Part shown: positions 40,831 through 52,508 of the stretch, one piece after another
How positions within the stretch are numbered: the first letter of the stretch is position 1
Layout: each line of letters starts with the position of its first letter
Source of the DNA: Lepturacanthus savala
Taxonomy: Eukaryota > Chordata > Actinopteri > Scombriformes > Trichiuridae
Assembly (NCBI GenBank): GCA_030544235.1
Contig: CM060474.1
Location: 1,302,001-1,366,000 of the forward strand
Direction: 5' to 3'
Length of the DNA stretch: 64,000 bases
Made by a program: the position numbers and the translations under genes
Notes under the pieces: model-generated
Told to the model about the DNA's origin: nothing
The model's database searches: none
What the model saw: only the letters and a program-made list of their open reading frames with translations

Positions 40831-42260
40831 GTCATGTGAAACCTGTAATCAGTTACAGACTCTGAAAGAACTTTGCTATGTTCGTATTATTGCAATACAG
40901 TTTAAATTCTATAAAATTGTATGAATTGCTAAATGTAAATTTAGGCTGACTATGCATCTTGCAAACAGTCTATCTTCACTAGATGTAGCTGTTTCAGTGA
41001 TGCTGAACAGCTAAAGCTATCACATTGTAGAATGTCTGTAATTCTTCGTAGGGTTACTGGGAATTTCACATATCTCCAAATGTGAAGGTTACCAGACATT
41101 GATTCATGCGTCACATCAAAGCCAACTGAATTCCTTTGATGTTTCCCACCTTCCCTTTTGTTGACATCCAAATGTCTTTGTCTCATACAGCAAACTTGTA
41201 CAATATTTTTCTTCAGCAAACATCACAAAAAAAAAAAAAAAAAATCTTAATTAAGCAGATTGTGCAGTATGACATTTTTACTTTTAACTACTCTTCTTTT
41301 TTCCTTCTGACTTATTCTGATAGAATGTTTTGTTACTAGAGAATATCTTGCAACCAAGTTAACTTCAACAGTGCTTAGGATGAGGATAATGTAAAAAACT
41401 AAGCAAACATCTACTAAATTTAATGTCTACTAATGGACCTTTGTAGTTGTCAGTTAGACTTACTGCCACAGTAATACCAAAAGTAAATCAGATACCAGAC
41501 AGCTCATAACTTTTACTTGCTGCAAGGGAGACTCAGAGACTGACAGCTGCCACAGTGCCAGTTCACCAGTATCTGAGTCTACTACAATTTCTATAGAGCC
41601 TTTTACTGAAAATGTGTCAGGTTTCACAACTTCTCATTCTTTTCATGTGGGAAAAGATGTGTTGGTTTTAAAGTCGAAAGTGAAGCTCCTGTATCCACAA
41701 GAAATTAGGTTGATTCTCTATTTACCTCTATCATGAAATAAGGTTCTGCACACAATGGATATATAAATGAATCACAAAATTACACTTTGTCCTTCAGCTT
41801 TTAACTAGTTCCTCTATCTTTAGGCCTTAGGTTACCTGAAGGATGAGAATCCATGCTGAAGGCTGCTCATTCAAAATCTAATCAATGAAATTTAATGTCC
41901 CATTCTGATTTAAGATTTAAGAAATGAACAGGAAACACACTGCAGTAGATTGGAGAGGGGGACTTTTTCTGACAGAATGTTAGTTACTAGAGAATATTTT
42001 ACAGCCAAGTTAACTACAGCAGTGATTAGAATGAGGACAATGTAAAAAAAACAGGTTGAGACAACTAAGTAAACATCTACTAACTTTAATGTCTACTAAT
42101 GGACCTTTGTAGTTGTCAGAGTTAGACTTACTGCCATAGTAACACCAAAAAGTAAACCAGACACCAGACAGCTCGTAAGTTGTACTTGCTGTAAGGGAGA
42201 CTCAGAGACTGAGGCATACTCAGAGACTGAGGCATACTGAGTGATTTTTCGTCAACATTG
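40831..42260. repeat. repeat debris shared with 49330-50020, with a retroviral protease trace
   Basis: Blocks such as 'gatagaatgttttgttactagagaatat', 'gtctactaatggacctttgt', 'accagacagctc' occur twice here (about 41320 and 41970) and again at 49740-49980. At 41650-41760 the minus strand has the same protease start (from a VDTGAS-type site) as at 47331-47600, with changes. A minus frame at 40950-41219 is unassigned. Confidence 0.6.
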
Positions 42261-42269
42261 ATATATTAG

Positions 42270-42700
42270 AACAGCGTTTCCTAAACTTTTTTAGCCTCAC
42301 ACCCCCATCTATATCCCAACCTGGTTGAGATATAGATATATATCAGGTCTACTTTTATAAACAACTCAACATCTCTGCAGCATCCGTTGTTTTCTCCGCT
42401 GCCATTTCTCAGCACAGTAACAGCGTAATGTCTCTACCTCTCTGCTCTACATGGTGGTGTATTCACCGCTCGCTGAGTCGTGTGTTACTGATAAATACAA
42501 ACATCATCAACAGCTGCTTCATATGCTGTGTCCATGTTTACAAACGCCTTTTTTTCCTGCAACACGATCAATAACAGCGTGGAGTCTCTGCTTCAACCAC
42601 ATCTCCGCAAATCTGCGGAAATGTGAGCGCCACTCCAGTGATTGGACTCGACTGCGTGTGTCGCCTGATGCAAGAATAACGACGCACCAAAAAAAATAAA
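42270..42700. repeat. hAT-end-like repeat, copy 1 of a pair
   Basis: Contains CAGCGTTTCCTAAACTTTTT (a hAT-type end) and a block ending near the 'ggaaatgtgagcgccactcc' phrase. The second copy is at 51136-51520. The ORFs in it are not convincing. Confidence 0.6.
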
Positions 42701-42904
42701 GTGGTAAACCAATAATATAAATTATACATATATATATATATATTGATTCAGAAGTCATAAATATTAGTGTGTATTTTGACATGACTAAATTGTGATAAAT
42801 ATACAATATACATGTACATTACTTATACTTATTTATTTATTTTACTCTATTTCTCTTATTGCCTCAACTCTTACCCCACTTCTTTGTACCCACAGGGATA
42901 AATA

Positions 42905-43110
42905 AAGTTTTCTGAAATACATACCTGCTGTGTATAAAATCCTGACACTGTATTCCTCCCATGACTGTTCCGGGTGCTCTTCATTCTTTATGGCTCTCGC
43001 CAACTCTTTGGCTTTGTAGTGAGCGGGCCACTGACAGACATCGTCAACAACCCAAGCTGCTGGCACAACAGTGTGCAATTGTTCAAGAATACAAGCCAAA
43101 TGTGGTGGTC
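42905..43110 (-). pseudogene. DUF4806-type transposon protein, N-terminal fragment
   Basis: The minus strand reads VPAAWVVDDVCQWPAHYKAK, ELARAIKNEEHPEQSWEEYS and VRILYTAGMY. The 'VVP-x-x-W-x-x-D-x-x-C-x-W-P' start followed by 'V-x-I-L' is typical of the N-terminus of fish/insect DUF4806 proteins associated with DNA transposons. A second copy is at 51540-51715. Function unknown. Confidence 0.6.
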
Positions 43111-43639
43111 ATCACCATCTAGAAAAATACACAGCAATATCAATGTAACCAATGTAAACTGTTGCTTTTATATTAACTCAACATTTGGTTCCTTCAAAGT
43201 GCAAATGCATCTTAAAGTTACATAAAAAACAAACAAACATGAAATTCACTTTCAAAGTTTCAATCAGAAAACATTTGGCTTTCAGATGACCAATACAAAC
43301 AAAAATGTTAAAGTAACTGCCTGAGGTGATCCTAGGTTTACTGTACTTTTCAAATAAACAAAATAAACAGACCATATGTGTCAAACTCAAGGCCCGGGGG
43401 CCAAATCTGGTGCGGCACCTCATTTTCTGTGGCCCCTCAAGAGCTTCACAGACTTGTGCGATTTATTGAGAGATGGCAAAAGGAATGAATGTGTTAACTG
43501 TTAACTCCAAACTATTTTCTCAAATAACCATGAAAGTTGTTTAAAAACAGGAAAGTTTTCTTATTTTCCTTTGTTAAAGTACATCTGTCATTACTTTCTT
43601 GTATTTTCTATTCTTTAATATTTAGCAGAGCAACACAAA
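43111..43639. other. no gene seen
   Basis: Includes short sequence shared with 48440-48560 (gtggtcatcaccatctagaa, 'aacatttggttgtttcaaag') and a phrase 'tcaaactcaaggcccggggg' like the end of hAT/Charlie repeats. No coding signal. Confidence 0.5.
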
Positions 43640-43850
43640 ACCAGGGTGACACGGTGGTGCAGGGGTTAGCGCTGTTGCTTCACAGCAAGAAGGTCACAGG
43701 TTTAAGACCTCCTTGGTCCTGCTGTGTGTGCCCCACGATTGGCTGGCGACCATCTGGGGTGTATCCCTGCCTCTCACTGTAATGCGCCGGGATAGGTTTC
43801 AGCAGACCCCTGCGACCCTAATGAGCAGGTATCGAAGAGGAGAGGAGAAC
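43640..43850 (+). mobile_element. tRNA-like SINE
   Basis: Starts 'gacacggtggtgcaggggtt agcgctgttgcttcacagca' with a box B-like GGTTTAAGACC, followed by the typical fish SINE body 'gattggctggcgaccatctg', 'tgtatccctgcctctc' and 'gggataggtttcagcagac'. Diverged from the usual box B GGTTCGAATCC. Non-coding. Confidence 0.75.
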
Positions 43851-44318
43851 ACAAAACCATAGATTCCAGTCTTTGAAAAATCCATTAAGTAAGTAAAGTT
43901 GTTAATAGTGGTTATCAACATGTTCTTGTATGAGTCTTTAGATATCTGTGATGATTTTACATGTTTTGCTGCAGCATTTTTAATAATTAGACACTAACAA
44001 CAATATAATATTATTTCTGCATCAGCATGTCCAATTAGCAGTGGTGTTGACCAGGCGTCTCCGGCAACTTTTTCAACTCCAGATTATGAAACAAAGCATC
44101 AACCCAGTCACTCAACTCTTCTCTTCCAAGAAACTCAAGAGGAACATCATCATACTTACATTATTGGGCTTTATTCAAATCATAAAAACTGCAATATGCT
44201 TCATATTCCTAAACTAAAGTGACTCATGTGATACAAATAAGTAAGATTATAGTCACTAAATCTGCAATGATTAATCAAGCATCTTCTTGTAGAAACAAAC
44301 CGCTTCCCTCTGGAGACA

Positions 44319-44322
<4 letters not shown>
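43851..44322. other. no gene seen
   Basis: Mixed non-coding sequence up to the TA microsatellite. No recognised element. Confidence 0.5.

Positions 44323-44394
<72 letters not shown>
44323..44394. repeat. (TA)n microsatellite
   Basis: About 36 TA dinucleotides, followed by a short CA run. The Ile-Tyr ORFs on both strands are products of this repeat. Confidence 0.95.
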
Positions 44395-44400
<6 letters not shown>

Positions 44401-45038
44401 AACACGTTTTGTGCATTACTCATTTTAATAGCAAAATAGCAAATAAATTATTTCTCATCACATGAATATTTGACACCAGAGGGTGCATTTCGGATTCTCA
44501 ACTGATAATAAAATATAACAATTATTCTAAATTTATTTGTAACACTTACACTTTATACAAATAAAGTGCTTTACAGAACACAATATAATACATTTTTAGC
44601 ACATAATATTGTTGCTAATTTGTTGATTATTGTGAATTATTTATTTTGTTTTACAAACTGAAGGAGCTGAAGAGATTATATTTCACTCTGATCACATATG
44701 ATAGATAAAGGTTAATTAATAGAGTGACAAAAAAATCAATACCTAAAAATCAGTTTAAAATTAATTTTCGACACAAAAAGTGAACTGATCCCATTATTAA
44801 AACGTTCTAATAAAATCTGTTTCACCAAGTGAGATAAAATGGGGAAATCACTCTTGTCTCTGATCATCAATGAAAACATTGACCTGTTGATCAGTTTTGG
44901 ATTAATATGGGTTTTTAACCTGTTTTGCATGTTGATAAATCAGTCAACAATATGAGATTACAAAGTAAACAGCTACAGTTACCATGACTACATTAGGGGA
45001 TTAATATTTTGCCTGTGACATCACACATATCCATGACA
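44395..45038. other. AT-rich, no gene seen
   Basis: No recognised element. A short minus frame (44736-44930) has no family resemblance. Confidence 0.5.
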
Positions 45039-45063
45039 TCACCTAGTCAGCCTAGGCCATGAC

Positions 45064-46330
45064 ATGTGTGATGTCACAGAAAAAATCAAAGCAGTCTTTG
45101 ACACACAGACGAGTGATTTTGAAGACAAGTTCAACTTTAAAATCACCACTGCACCATTACCATTATCCATAAACACAGTGGATAATGGAAAATTGACATG
45201 GATCCCCAATCCCAAAAGTTCATCAGGAACAACCATAGAACAATGAGATTGGACAAACTTCAAGAAGCTCGAAGATTCATAAGAGTTAAATGTGACACAA
45301 ATTGAGTCGGGATAAGAGGCAACATCTTGGAACAACAAAAACAAGTTCCAAGTTGCATATGAGGAGGTAAAGGTGGCACAGAAATACAGATAAATTTGTG
45401 GGTGAGCTCCAGACAGAGACACACAACCAACATACAGAACTACGACTTTCTCGACCTCTCAGGTACAGATGAGGTTGAATTCATGGGCGAGCTCCAGACA
45501 AAGAAAGAGAAAGTACTGAACTACAGGTTTCAGAAAATGCAAGCTGCACCTGAGGAGTTAAACATGGCTTATACATTGAGCCAGGATCAATTCCTGGAGC
45601 AGCAACGACTTGGAGCTGAGCTCCAAGAAAATCTGGACATCAGGCACTTCACATTTCACAAGGAGTTAAAAACATAAATTGAGCCAGGATAAATTCATGG
45701 CTGACCTCCAGATGAAGGACACAACATACAGAAGTACCAATTACAGAACCTCTAAGTTACCATGAGGACGAATTAACAGCTGACCTCCAGAAAGAAAGGA
45801 ACACAAATGCCTTTCAGAAGAAAGAAGTTCAGAAGCTTCAACTTTCACATGAAGAGTGAAAGATTGCTCATGAATTGAGCCAGGATGAATTCATGGCTGA
45901 CCTCCTTAAAAAAAGGAACATGCCTTCTAGAACAAAGGATGAATTCATGGCTGACCTCCTTAAAAAGAGGAACATGCCTTCTAGAACAAAGAAATCTAGA
46001 AACTTCAATTGAAGAGTTTAAGATTGATTAAATTGAGCCCCTGTGATTTGACTGTTGACCTCCCTAAAAAGAGGAACATGCTTTACGAATTTCAGAAACT
46101 TTAACTTACACATATAGAATACATATACAATCATATAGAATAGATTGCTCAAATTGAGCCAGGATGAATTCATGGATGAACTCCTTAGAAGAGGAACATG
46201 CCTTCTAGAACAAAGAAATCTAGTAACTTTAACTTTTACATGAAGATTTGAAGATTGCTCAAATTGAGCAAAGGACAAGGGATTTCAGAAGCTTCAAATC
46301 ATAACTTAAATTGGGCCAGGATGATTTGAG
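45064..46330 (+). pseudogene. decayed coding region with tandem coiled-coil-like repeats
   Basis: The first open piece (45064-45246) reads DFEDKFNFKITTAPLPLSIN and TVDNGKLTWIPNPKSSS, ending in TGA. 45396-45677 (TDEVEFMGELQTKKEKVLNY, SQDQFLEQQRLGAELQENLD) opens a series of repeated units of about 90-115 bases up to 46330. Each is built on 'LSQDEFMADLLKKRN' (gagccaggatgaattcatgg ... aagaggaacatgccttctag). Later units are full of stops. Composition suggests a heptad-like, Glu/Lys-rich protein. Family not recognised. Confidence 0.5.
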
Positions 46331-46417
46331 GAGCAGTTAATCTGGAAGAGAAAATCTAGACAAGAGAGTTGCTTAAGTGACGTTGGAACTCTTCCTGTGC
46401 TGATGTCAGGTATTAGA

Positions 46418-46419
<2 letters not shown>

Positions 46420-46496
<77 letters not shown>
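46420..46496. repeat. (CA)n microsatellite
   Basis: About 38 CA dinucleotides. Confidence 0.95.
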
Positions 46497-46501
<5 letters not shown>

Positions 46502-46744
46502 CTTCTCCCTGTGCTGTAACCTTGCTGTGGTGGAGAAGCTTAAGTGCTTTTAGGATCCTAAGAGCTGTGCTGGTCAGGTTTAACCTTATCATACTGGTCT
46601 CAGATTAGGAGCATGACTAAAGCCAGCACATAGGTTGAATTAATCACAGAAAATATCCATCATAGAAAATATAATGCGCTAACTTATTAATATCAGTCCA
46701 TCAGTATTGGTCCATAGTAGAATAATACTCAGTATTCAATAAAT
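46497..46744. other. no gene seen
   Basis: Short non-coding stretch between the CA repeat and a duplicated 3'UTR-like piece. Confidence 0.5.
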
Positions 46745-46829
46745 ATTCAGATCTACATGGTATACATCCACATGCATACATCCACAATCATCTTTCCACT
46801 ATATATATGTTCTAAGACTTTTGACCAGT

Positions 46830-47062
46830 GCTGTATATGATGTGGCACTGATGTGGCCCAGGATGAAACTGAGTTTGACTCCCCTGAAATGGACCATTTT
46901 TCCAAGTCACAAAATCCCAAAACAGGCTGAAGAGTGTGGAGACTATAGTAGAGGAACATTTGAAGTTATCTGTCTCTGGTTTGTCCTTTTGACTTTCAAA
47001 CAATTTGGCAGCTTTCAGTATAGCAGTACTAATACAAAGAAAATTGTCAACTCTTGAAGTTG
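46830..47062 (-). repeat. 3'UTR-like piece shared with the SAMD3-like fragment
   Basis: 'ctatagtagaggaacatttgaagttat', 'tctggtttgtccttttgact' and 'aatacaaagaaaattgtcaac' match 48650-48830, where they lie directly downstream (minus sense) of the SAMD3-like coding end. So this is a second, coding-less copy. Confidence 0.6.
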
Positions 47063-47330
47063 CATTTGGCCGCTTTACGATGACTAAAATCTAGATGACT
47101 AAAACAGCCCCCATACAAAAGTCAAATCAAAATGTTATCATGGTAAATGCCATCAACAAGGAAATTACAGACTTGGTATGCCGGGGATGAGCAATACAGA
47201 TAAGCCAACCTCCATATGAATAAAAACTACCCAATCGAACAAATCTACAAACAATCACTTACAAATCAGTAGCACATAAAGGAAGATTTTTATGAAATCC
47301 CATGAAAAGAAGTAGTAAAATAGTCCTCAT

Positions 47331-47850
47331 TCAAATCACTGTCTTATGTATGTGGAAGATAGAGACAAAGCTACTGCGTGTGCATGTTGAAATAAGTTGA
47401 AAAGCTGTAAATGAGGCCGAGCAGGATACTGGTAGACTCATAGGAATCCCTCCAACCCCCACAACTCTTACTGTTTCTTTTGATTTTTTCAATTTTATGG
47501 ATTTTGTTGGTTTTAAAGTCGAAAGTGAAGCTCCTGTATCCACAAGAAATGAGGTTGATTTTCTATTTACCTCGATCGTGAAATTAGGTTCTTCATTTAT
47601 CGCTGACTTTTTAATTAGTGGAGCTTGGATAACATTTCCTTCTGTGTTAATTTGGTCACTGTCCTGACAGCTCTATGAGTTGTGTGGTGGGGGATGCTGG
47701 TATTCCTCCTGAGATCTCCCTAATGCCGCCGTAGGCAGGGTATATTTGTTTTGTTGTCATTTATGTGGACAGTCCCCTACCCAGTGATCTGGCTCACCAC
47801 AAAAGAAGTAAGGATCAGTTTCTGATTTGATTGTCATGTTTTTCTCTGTT
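47331..47850 (-). pseudogene. retroviral zinc knuckle and protease fragment
   Basis: The minus strand near 47815-47770 reads FFCGEPDHWVGDCP (a CCHC knuckle with the first Cys apparently lost). 47590-47331 continues RKSTSFLVDTGASLSTLKPT and KETVRVVGVGGIPMSLPVSC, an aspartic protease with DTG. Stops lie between. It is related to the fragments at 41650-41760 and 49430-49520. It ends without RT; the RT-like piece lies upstream at 48036-48287, so the order is scrambled. Confidence 0.65.
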
Positions 47851-48035
47851 GTTGGTTCCCCTGCCACTGCAACCTCTCGTAGCTCTGTTCTGTATTATCC
47901 CAATGATGCTGAGCTAGCTCTACTCTTTTATTCATGGATTTTCCTGAGAACCCAATTGTCATTTGCACTTTCAATTAAATTTTTGGTTAAAGGCTAATCA
48001 CAAAGTTATACACTGGATCACCTTCTGCTGAACAG

Positions 48036-48287
48036 CTAAAGCAGAGTAGAAGGATTTAGATTTCTCTGTATAGTTAAATTTGGTTGTAACAATAGTGTGG
48101 TCATATAGCTCAGATGTCTTGCTGGTGACAGGAAAGACATTTTTGTTTGCAGTAAAAGAAGAGAAACTGCATGTATTACTTTCAATGTTAATGGGTGGTA
48201 TAATACCACTTCTGCTGACATTTGTACAGCTTGAGCAGCTGCTATCACTGCTTGTGCACATTGTGGCAGACCTTTAAGCTGTACCAT
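48036..48287 (-). pseudogene. retroviral RT connection-domain fragment
   Basis: 83-residue minus frame: LKGLPQCAQAVIAAAQAVQM, then EVVLYHPLTLKVIHAVSLLL, LSPARHLSYM and NLNPSTLL. This matches the order G-L-P-x-C-x-x-A-x-A-A ... HP-L-x-x-x-x-x-H-A-V ... L-S-x-A-R ... N-P-x-T-L-L of gammaretrovirus-like RT connection domains. Isolated fragment. Confidence 0.7.
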
Positions 48288-48304
48288 CTTGTTCCATCAA
48301 TATC

Positions 48305-48306
<2 letters not shown>

Positions 48307-48374
<68 letters not shown>
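48307..48374. repeat. (TA)n microsatellite
   Basis: About 34 TA dinucleotides. Confidence 0.95.
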
Positions 48375-48377
<3 letters not shown>

Positions 48378-48828
48378 ATAAATGACAAAATTGAGTTCCT
48401 TAAACCCACTTTTACTTATAACAAGTGTGCAATTGTGCAGGCCTAATGTGGTGGTCATCACCATCTAGAAAAATACAGAGCATGTGTAACCAATGTAAAC
48501 TGCTGTTTTTTATTAAAGGAACATTTGGTTGTTTCAAAGTGCGAGTGCATCATCAAGTTACATTTCATAAAAAAGAAAAATATATATATATTTATATATA
48601 AATAACAAAAAAATGACTTTCTTGTACTGTTCTGTACTTTTCAAAAAAGTAAAATAAATGGACCATTTTTGAGAAGTCACAAAAACCCCAAACTGTCTGA
48701 AGATTGTGCACACTATAGTAGAGGAACATTTTAAGTTATATTTCTCTGGTTTGTCCTTTTGACTTTCAAGCAGTTTGGCAGCTTTAAGGATAGCGGTACT
48801 AATACAAAGAAAATTGTCAACTCTTGTA

Positions 48829-49134
48829 TCACAACTGCATAACCACTTTTTGAAGGAATTTATATGTGTGCTTCAGCTCCTTTGGGTAGCTCAAATTCAA
48901 GCTGTAAATGAGGCCGAGCAGGAGCGAGCATCCATTTGTCGCATTCCTGAGACCTTGCAAAACTTTGACTCCCTCAAATATGAGTCCTACATCTTCTGGA
49001 TCTTCATCGGGCTCTGCTCCCTCATGTTGTATGGCATAGATCCCCGTGACAATGGCCTCCATTCCACAGTTTGCATCAGGATTGGCATACTGGAAATGAG
49101 GTGAAAACATTGAATCAATTTCGATTCGTAGCAT
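48829..49134 (-). pseudogene. SAMD3-like protein, C-terminal fragment
   Basis: 101-residue minus frame: FQYANPDANCGMEAIVTGIY and HEGAEPDEDPEDVGLIFEGV, then GLIYSLNLSYPKELKHTYKF and LQKVVMQL at the end. The ending (G-L-I-Y-x-L-N-L-x-Y-P ... F-x-Q-K) matches fish SAMD3-like proteins that are multi-copy and probably transposon-spread. The frame begins at an AG-like boundary near 49130, so it may be the last exon. Role unknown. Confidence 0.6.
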
Positions 49135-49219
49135 GTTAACATCAGAGACTATTAAGATACTTTTTCATAATTTTTATTACAACTTACCAGGTGCCTTTGC
49201 ACCTCTCAATCCTGGGATC

Positions 49220-49279
<60 letters not shown>
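49220..49279. repeat. (GA)n microsatellite
   Basis: About 29 GA dinucleotides followed by three GACA units. Confidence 0.95.
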
Positions 49280-49289
<10 letters not shown>

Positions 49290-49329
49290 CTCTTTTACTC
49301 AATACAAAGCAGGGATCTACAACCTTTCT

Positions 49330-50020
49330 GTGAACAAGGACCTGAAGGATGAGAATCCATGCTGAAGGCTGCTCTTTCAAAATCTAAGCAATGAAAGTTA
49401 ATGTTCCTAAGCAATGAAAGTTAATGTCCCAATGAAAGTCAAGCTCCTGTATCCACAAGAAATGAGGTTGATTCTCTATTTACCTCTATCATGAAATAAG
49501 GTTCTTCATTTGTCGTTACCATTGCACACAATGGAAATATAAATGAATCAAAAAATTACACTGTTTGTCGTTCAGCTTTTAACTAGTTCCTCTATCTTTA
49601 GGCCTTAGGTTACCTGAAGGATGAGAATTTGTGCTGAAGGCTGCTCATTCAAAATCGAATCAATGAAAGTTAATGTCCCGTTCTGATTTAAGATTTAAGA
49701 AATAAACAGGAAACACACTGCAGTAGATTGGAGAGGGGGAATTTTTCTGACAGGATGTTTTGTTACTAGAGAATATCTTGCAAAGTTAACTACAGCAGTG
49801 CTTAGAACGAGGACAATGTAAAAAAAAAAAAACAGGTTGAGACAACTAAGTAAACATCTACTAACTTTAATGTCTACTGATGGACCTTTGTAGTTGTCAG
49901 AGTTAGACTTACTGCCACAGTAATACCAAAAAGTAAACCAGACACCAGACAGCTCGTAAGTTGTACTTGCTGTAAGGGCGACTCAGAGACTGACATCTGC
50001 CGCAGTGCCAGTTCACCAGA
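49330..50020. repeat. repeat debris shared with 41300-42240
   Basis: Same blocks in the same order as 41650-42240 (protease-like trace, 'cttttaactagttcctctat', 'gtagattggagaggggga', 'gtctactgatggacctttgt', 'caccagacagctcgtaagtt'). No intact gene. Confidence 0.75.
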
Positions 50021-50320
50021 GATATCGGAGTGCGAAGCGTGGAACAAGCTTTTTATTAGCGGGTTAACATATTACATCATATCAATAAATGACAAACAGA
50101 GGACAGACAGAACACTTTGCTCTCATAAGATAACACAATAAAATACAGTACATGAGTCTTTTCCATAATCTCACAGCGTGCAGTTCCATCCTAATGTGAG
50201 TGCAGCATAGCTTTCATAATCAATCTTACAACACATATCTTGTAACAGGATGTGTTCATAACAACTAGAAATGCAAGTTATGCAGTTGGGTGGGAACCAA
50301 CTGTGAGAGAAAGTCGTTAA

Positions 50321-50738
50321 TGATGATTCATTTAGTTTTTATTCATTTAGTTTTTGTCTTCCATAAATGCTGGGGGTGCACAAGGGTGCCTTGTCTCTGC
50401 ACCTGCATACTCTCCCATGAGAAAGTTTCTGTTTTTATCTCTCTTCCTACAAAAACACTCTCCAAGGTCGGTTTTGGGGCATCTGTCCTCAAAACACCTC
50501 TGTAACTTATCTCTCTAAAAAAAACGCTCCAACAGAGAGAACGGGGCTCATTTGCTCATTCAATCATTCTTCTTCATATGATGCCCACTCACTCTCAATA
50601 TACTTGTATATGATTGTGACTGTGTTTTCTGACTCTGCAGATCCAGAAATAAATCCGAGACGCTTCATTTCACAGACTTGTCTTCTTTATGGTGGGACTT
50701 ACGAACCCTTGGTAATACAGGATAAAATTACCACAACA
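50321..50738 (+). mobile_element. solo LTR of the endogenous retrovirus
   Basis: The reverse complement of the LTRs at 13875-14276 and 20767-21209: starts TGATGATTCATTTAG, ends TTACCACAACA, with the shared 'gggggtgcacaagggtgcct' block and AATAAAT signal (50647). No internal sequence beside it and no clear target duplication. Confidence 0.85.
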
Positions 50739-51135
50739 CAACTCTTCCATGAGGTGCAGGTCCTCAAAAACAGACTCCTTTGAGTAATCTTTTCAACTTG
50801 TTTCGACACACACACACTTGCTTTGTCTCTATCTTTCACATACACAACACAATGATTTGAATGGGGACGATTTTACTACTTCTTTTCATGGGATTTCATG
50901 AAAATCTTTCTTTATGTGCTAATGATTTGTAAGTGATTGTTTGTAGAATTGTTCTATTGGCTAGTTTTTACTCATATGGAGGTTGGCTTATCTGCATTGA
51001 TCATCTCTGCCATACCAGTTCTGAAGATACACAACACATCAGATTTCTATTACTACTACTTACTTTTGTTAGTATGATGGGCAGGGAAATCTAACCATTG
51101 AATAGGCACAGGAAAAATACTGATATATTAGGACA
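50739..51135. other. no gene seen
   Basis: Contains phrases related (inverted) to 47170-47340 ('tcttttcatgggatttcatg', 'ggaggttggcttatctgcat'). Non-coding. Confidence 0.5.
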
Positions 51136-51520
51136 GCGTTTCCCAAACTTTTTTAGCCTTGCACCCCCATCTATATCCCAACCTGGTTGACGATATATCA
51201 GGTCTACTTTATATAAACAAGTCAACATCTCAGCAACGTTTGTTGTTTTATCCGCTGTCATTTCTCAGCACAGTAACAGCATAATGTCTCTACCTCTCTG
51301 CTTTACATGGTGGTGTATTCATCGCTCGCTTAGTCGTGTGTTACTGATAAATAACAAACATCATCAACAACTGCTTCATATGCTGTGTCCATGTTTACAA
51401 ACGTCTTTTTTTCCTGCAACACAATCAATAACATCGTGGAGTCTCTGCTTCAACCACATCTCCGCAAATCTGCGGAAATGTGAGCGTGACTCGAGTGACT
51501 GGACTCAACTTTTTTCTGAA
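51136..51520. repeat. hAT-end-like repeat, copy 2 of a pair
   Basis: CAGCGTTTCCCAAACTTTTT and the following ~380 bases match 42274-42660. Confidence 0.65.
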
Positions 51521-51539
51521 TCTGAAATACATACTGTAC

Positions 51540-51715
51540 CTGCTGTGTATAAAATCCTGACACTGTATTTCTGCCATGGCTGTTCCGGGTGCTCTTCATT
51601 CTTTATGGCTCTCGCCAACTCTTCGGCTTAAAAGTGAGCGGGCCACTGACAGACATCGTCAACAACCCAAGCTGTTGGCACAACTTCCACCTCTTGGGTC
51701 TCATAAAATTCCACA
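51540..51715 (-). pseudogene. DUF4806-type transposon protein, N-terminal fragment (copy 2)
   Basis: The minus strand reads VEFYETQEVEVVPTAWVVDD, VCQWPAHF, stop, ELARAIKNEEHPEQ and YSVRILYTAG. One TAA in frame. It lies just downstream (minus sense) of the Tnp2-like transposase, so the two may belong to one transposon. Confidence 0.6.
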
Positions 51716-51973
51716 ATGTAAAACAGTTCCTAGAGTAGAAAGAGCATACAAAGGCATAAAGTAGATATTTTTACAAACATAAATAAAGGAAACATTTAAT
51801 TGCAGACAATTCAAACTAAATATTTACCATTAATTTGGGATATGCAGATAGGCGAAGGTTGGCTACTTCGTTCCACTGTCTAAACTTGCTGCTGAGCTGC
51901 ACATAAACTCTAATAATAATATATTTCTTACTCCAATTGAAAAGACAAAGGTTGTGGCCAATGTTATACCTTC

Positions 51974-52508
51974 TTAGAATGGATCTGTATTTATAAGAGG
52001 CACAACAACAAATCCTGCTTCCATAGGTAACCGGACACACTTCTGAAGCTGAGTGTCCAACCTCAAGCACATCAGATGTGATGACAGATCAGACACAAAA
52101 CAAATTCCCAATCTTGTAGAATCAATAGGATAGACAAAAAAGTTTGCAATCTGTCTGTATTCTTTGCAGACAATGTATTCCTGGCCCTCAAAAACAATTA
52201 TATTCTGGACCAGAAGTATTTTGTCATTCATTTTAATGCATCTGTCCCTCTCTGATGAATTAATGACCATTTCATCTATTTCCAGTTGAGTCTATGTTCC
52301 CATGAGCCTCAACATCATCACTGAGGTGAATCAAGCCATGTATGTTGTAAACTACAGATTCCTGACCATATAGTTCCCCAAAATATTTGACAAATGCTCT
52401 GAGGAGAGATTTTGCAAACTCATTTAGCATCAGACAGTAGGTTGGACTTGCCAGAATGTAAATGCTCACAGATAACAGCATAAAGTTACACATCAGGAGC
52501 CAGGACAT
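51974..52508 (-). pseudogene. Tnp2-like transposase C-terminal pieces
   Basis: 52508-52272: LLSVSIYILASPTYCLMLNE, then YFGELYGQESVVYNIHGLIH and LSDDVEAHGNID. 52270-51974: RCIKMNDKILLVQNIIVFEG and CVRLPMEAGFVVVPLINTD. Both resemble the C-terminal part of the same transposase family. A frameshift (near 52500) and a deletion with stop (near 52272) make it non-functional as read. Confidence 0.65.

Noticed and set aside
40950..41219. retroviral env fragment on the minus strand
   Set aside because: Only position among retroviral debris suggests it; no env motif was seen.
43640..43850. functional tRNA gene
   Set aside because: Box B is altered, no cloverleaf could be completed, and the body is that of a SINE.
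44201..44428. Ile-Tyr repeat proteins on both strands
   Set aside because: Pure translation of a TA microsatellite. The same holds at 48222-48446, and the Cys-Val frame at 46306-46494 is a CA repeat.
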